DNA of 7,100 nt from Fibrobacterota bacterium (GTDB lineage: Bacteria > Fibrobacterota > Chitinivibrionia > Chitinivibrionales > JANQEN01). The position numbers were made by a program, and so were the translations under genes. The stretch covers positions 1 through 7,100 of the forward strand of contig JAUXBV010000171.1 of NCBI GenBank assembly GCA_030619215.1, read 5' to 3'. This document shows positions 6,376 through 7,100 of this stretch, one piece after another (position 1 is the first letter of the stretch; every line of letters starts with the position of its first letter). A model generated the notes under the pieces. It did not search any database. It saw only the letters and a program-made list of their open reading frames with translations, and had not been told where the DNA came from.

Positions 6376-7100
6376 ATGCTTTTTCGCTTTTCTCTCTATG
6401 GTTTCTTAAAAAATCAGCGCTACTTTGAGCCCTTCATTTTACTTGCATTTATGCAAAAAGGCCTCTCTTTTGCAATGATTGGTCTTCTTTTTGGGTTCCG
6501 TGAGATATGTATCAATATAATGGAGATACCAACAGGTGCTGTTGCGGATGTAGCGGGACGCAAAAAGTCAATGATTCTTTCATTTGTGTCCTATAGCGTC
6601 TCATTTGCGATTTTTGGCCTGTCAAGTGCTGTATGGGTGCTGTTTGTTGCTATGTTTTTTTTCTCGGTTGGAGAGGCCCTCAGAACAGGCACCCATAAAG
6701 CAATAATTTTTAGCTGGCTTGCCACACAGGACCGGCAGAGTGAGAAGACAGCCGTATATGGATATACCCGGTCATGGAGCAAGATGGGTTCTGCGGTTAG
6801 TGTTGTGATAGCAGGGGTAATGGTTTTCATTTCAAAAGATTACTCGATGGTATTTCTTTTCTGTATTATTCCCTGTGTAATAAATATTATTAACTTCTTA
6901 ACCTACCCTGAATATCTTGATGGCTCCAAGAACGCAAATGCCGGTATATCATCAGTTACAAAAACCTTAATGTCTTCACTTATAAAAAGTATTAAATCCA
7001 GACTGTTGCGCCGGGTGCTGTTTGAATCTATGGGGTATGAAGGGTTATATAAGGCAAGCAAAGATTATTTACAACCGATACTCCGGACTGCAGCACTGGC
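6376..7100 (+). CDS. MFS transporter, N-terminal part (runs off the window)
   Basis: From ATG at 6376 the frame stays open to the window end, giving 241 codons and no stop, so the gene is partial at its 3' side. The product is strongly hydrophobic, with likely membrane helices near residues 17-40, 41-57, 66-84, 86-105, 138-153 and 158-176. The stretch EIPTGAVADVAGRKKS (50-65) is the loop 2-3 signature of the major facilitator superfamily (GxxADxxGRK). GEALRTGTHKA (99-109) occupies the position of the helix-4 glycine-rich segment. Charged residues from about 178 to 225 fit the start of the central cytoplasmic loop that separates the two six-helix halves. An inner-membrane transporter is well supported; the substrate is not identifiable. 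An in-frame TAA at 6349-6351 limits the start, and ATG 6376 is the first start codon after it. AAGG at 6361-6364 is a weak ribosome binding site, 11 bp away. The gene diverges from glmS; no functional link is evident. Confidence -1.
   Translation, partial: MLFRFSLYGFLKNQRYFEPFILLAFMQKGLSFAMIGLLFGFREICINIMEIPTGAVADVAGRKKSMILSFVSYSVSFAIFGLSSAVWVLFVAMFFFSVGEALRTGTHKAIIFSWLATQDRQSEKTAVYGYTRSWSKMGSAVSVVIAGVMVFISKDYSMVFLFCIIPCVINIINFLTYPEYLDGSKNANAGISSVTKTLMSSLIKSIKSRLLRRVLFESMGYEGLYKASKDYLQPILRTAAL

Noticed and set aside
6591..6830. 79-codon minus-strand open frame within the transporter gene
   Set aside because: The plus-strand frame here encodes clear MFS helices and the GxxADxxGRK loop; the minus-strand frame is its shadow.

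Overview
The window reads as chromosomal DNA of a moderately AT-rich bacterium, most likely an anaerobe. The bacterial housekeeping gene glmS sits beside iron-sulfur flavoproteins of the archaeal-type glutamate-synthase family, a family also common in anaerobic bacteria such as sulfate reducers, Nitrospirae relatives and anammox planctomycetes. I cannot name the organism from sequence alone. Start codons on the minus strand lack a clear GGAGG-like Shine-Dalgarno sequence.

Layout. Four genes run leftward on the minus strand: glmS (6192 to 4342), an FAD oxidase fused to a two-cluster ferredoxin domain (4226 to 2370), a ferredoxin plus partial glutamate-synthase barrel protein (2252 to 870), and a second ferredoxin plus glutamate-synthase FMN-domain protein (807 to 19). 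A fifth gene, an MFS transporter, runs rightward from 6376 and leaves the window still open. Gaps between the leftward genes are 115, 117 and 62 bp. The 117-bp gap holds a conspicuous palindrome with 13-bp perfect arms (2298-2310 / 2332-2344). The 182-bp divergent gap (6193-6375) must hold the promoters of glmS and the transporter; only weak promoter-like matches are visible. No tRNA, rRNA, CRISPR array or recognisable transposase gene is seen.

How the genes may work together. glmS supplies glucosamine-6-phosphate for envelope amino sugars and is probably independent of the other three. Those three look like a redox module. The FAD oxidase would oxidise an unknown, possibly hydroxyacid-like, substrate and pass electrons through its own two [4Fe-4S] clusters. 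The two glutamate-synthase-like proteins each carry two more [4Fe-4S] clusters. One of these (870-2252) keeps only the C-terminal part of the barrel and lacks the cysteines for the [3Fe-4S] cluster. The other (19-807) has the N-terminal FMN-barrel motifs but its frame collapses just after the conserved AQGAKP motif, so in this window it is a fragment. This break and the degenerate partner subunit are the most interesting points. No glutamine-amidotransferase or GXGXG domain of a full glutamate synthase is present in the window.
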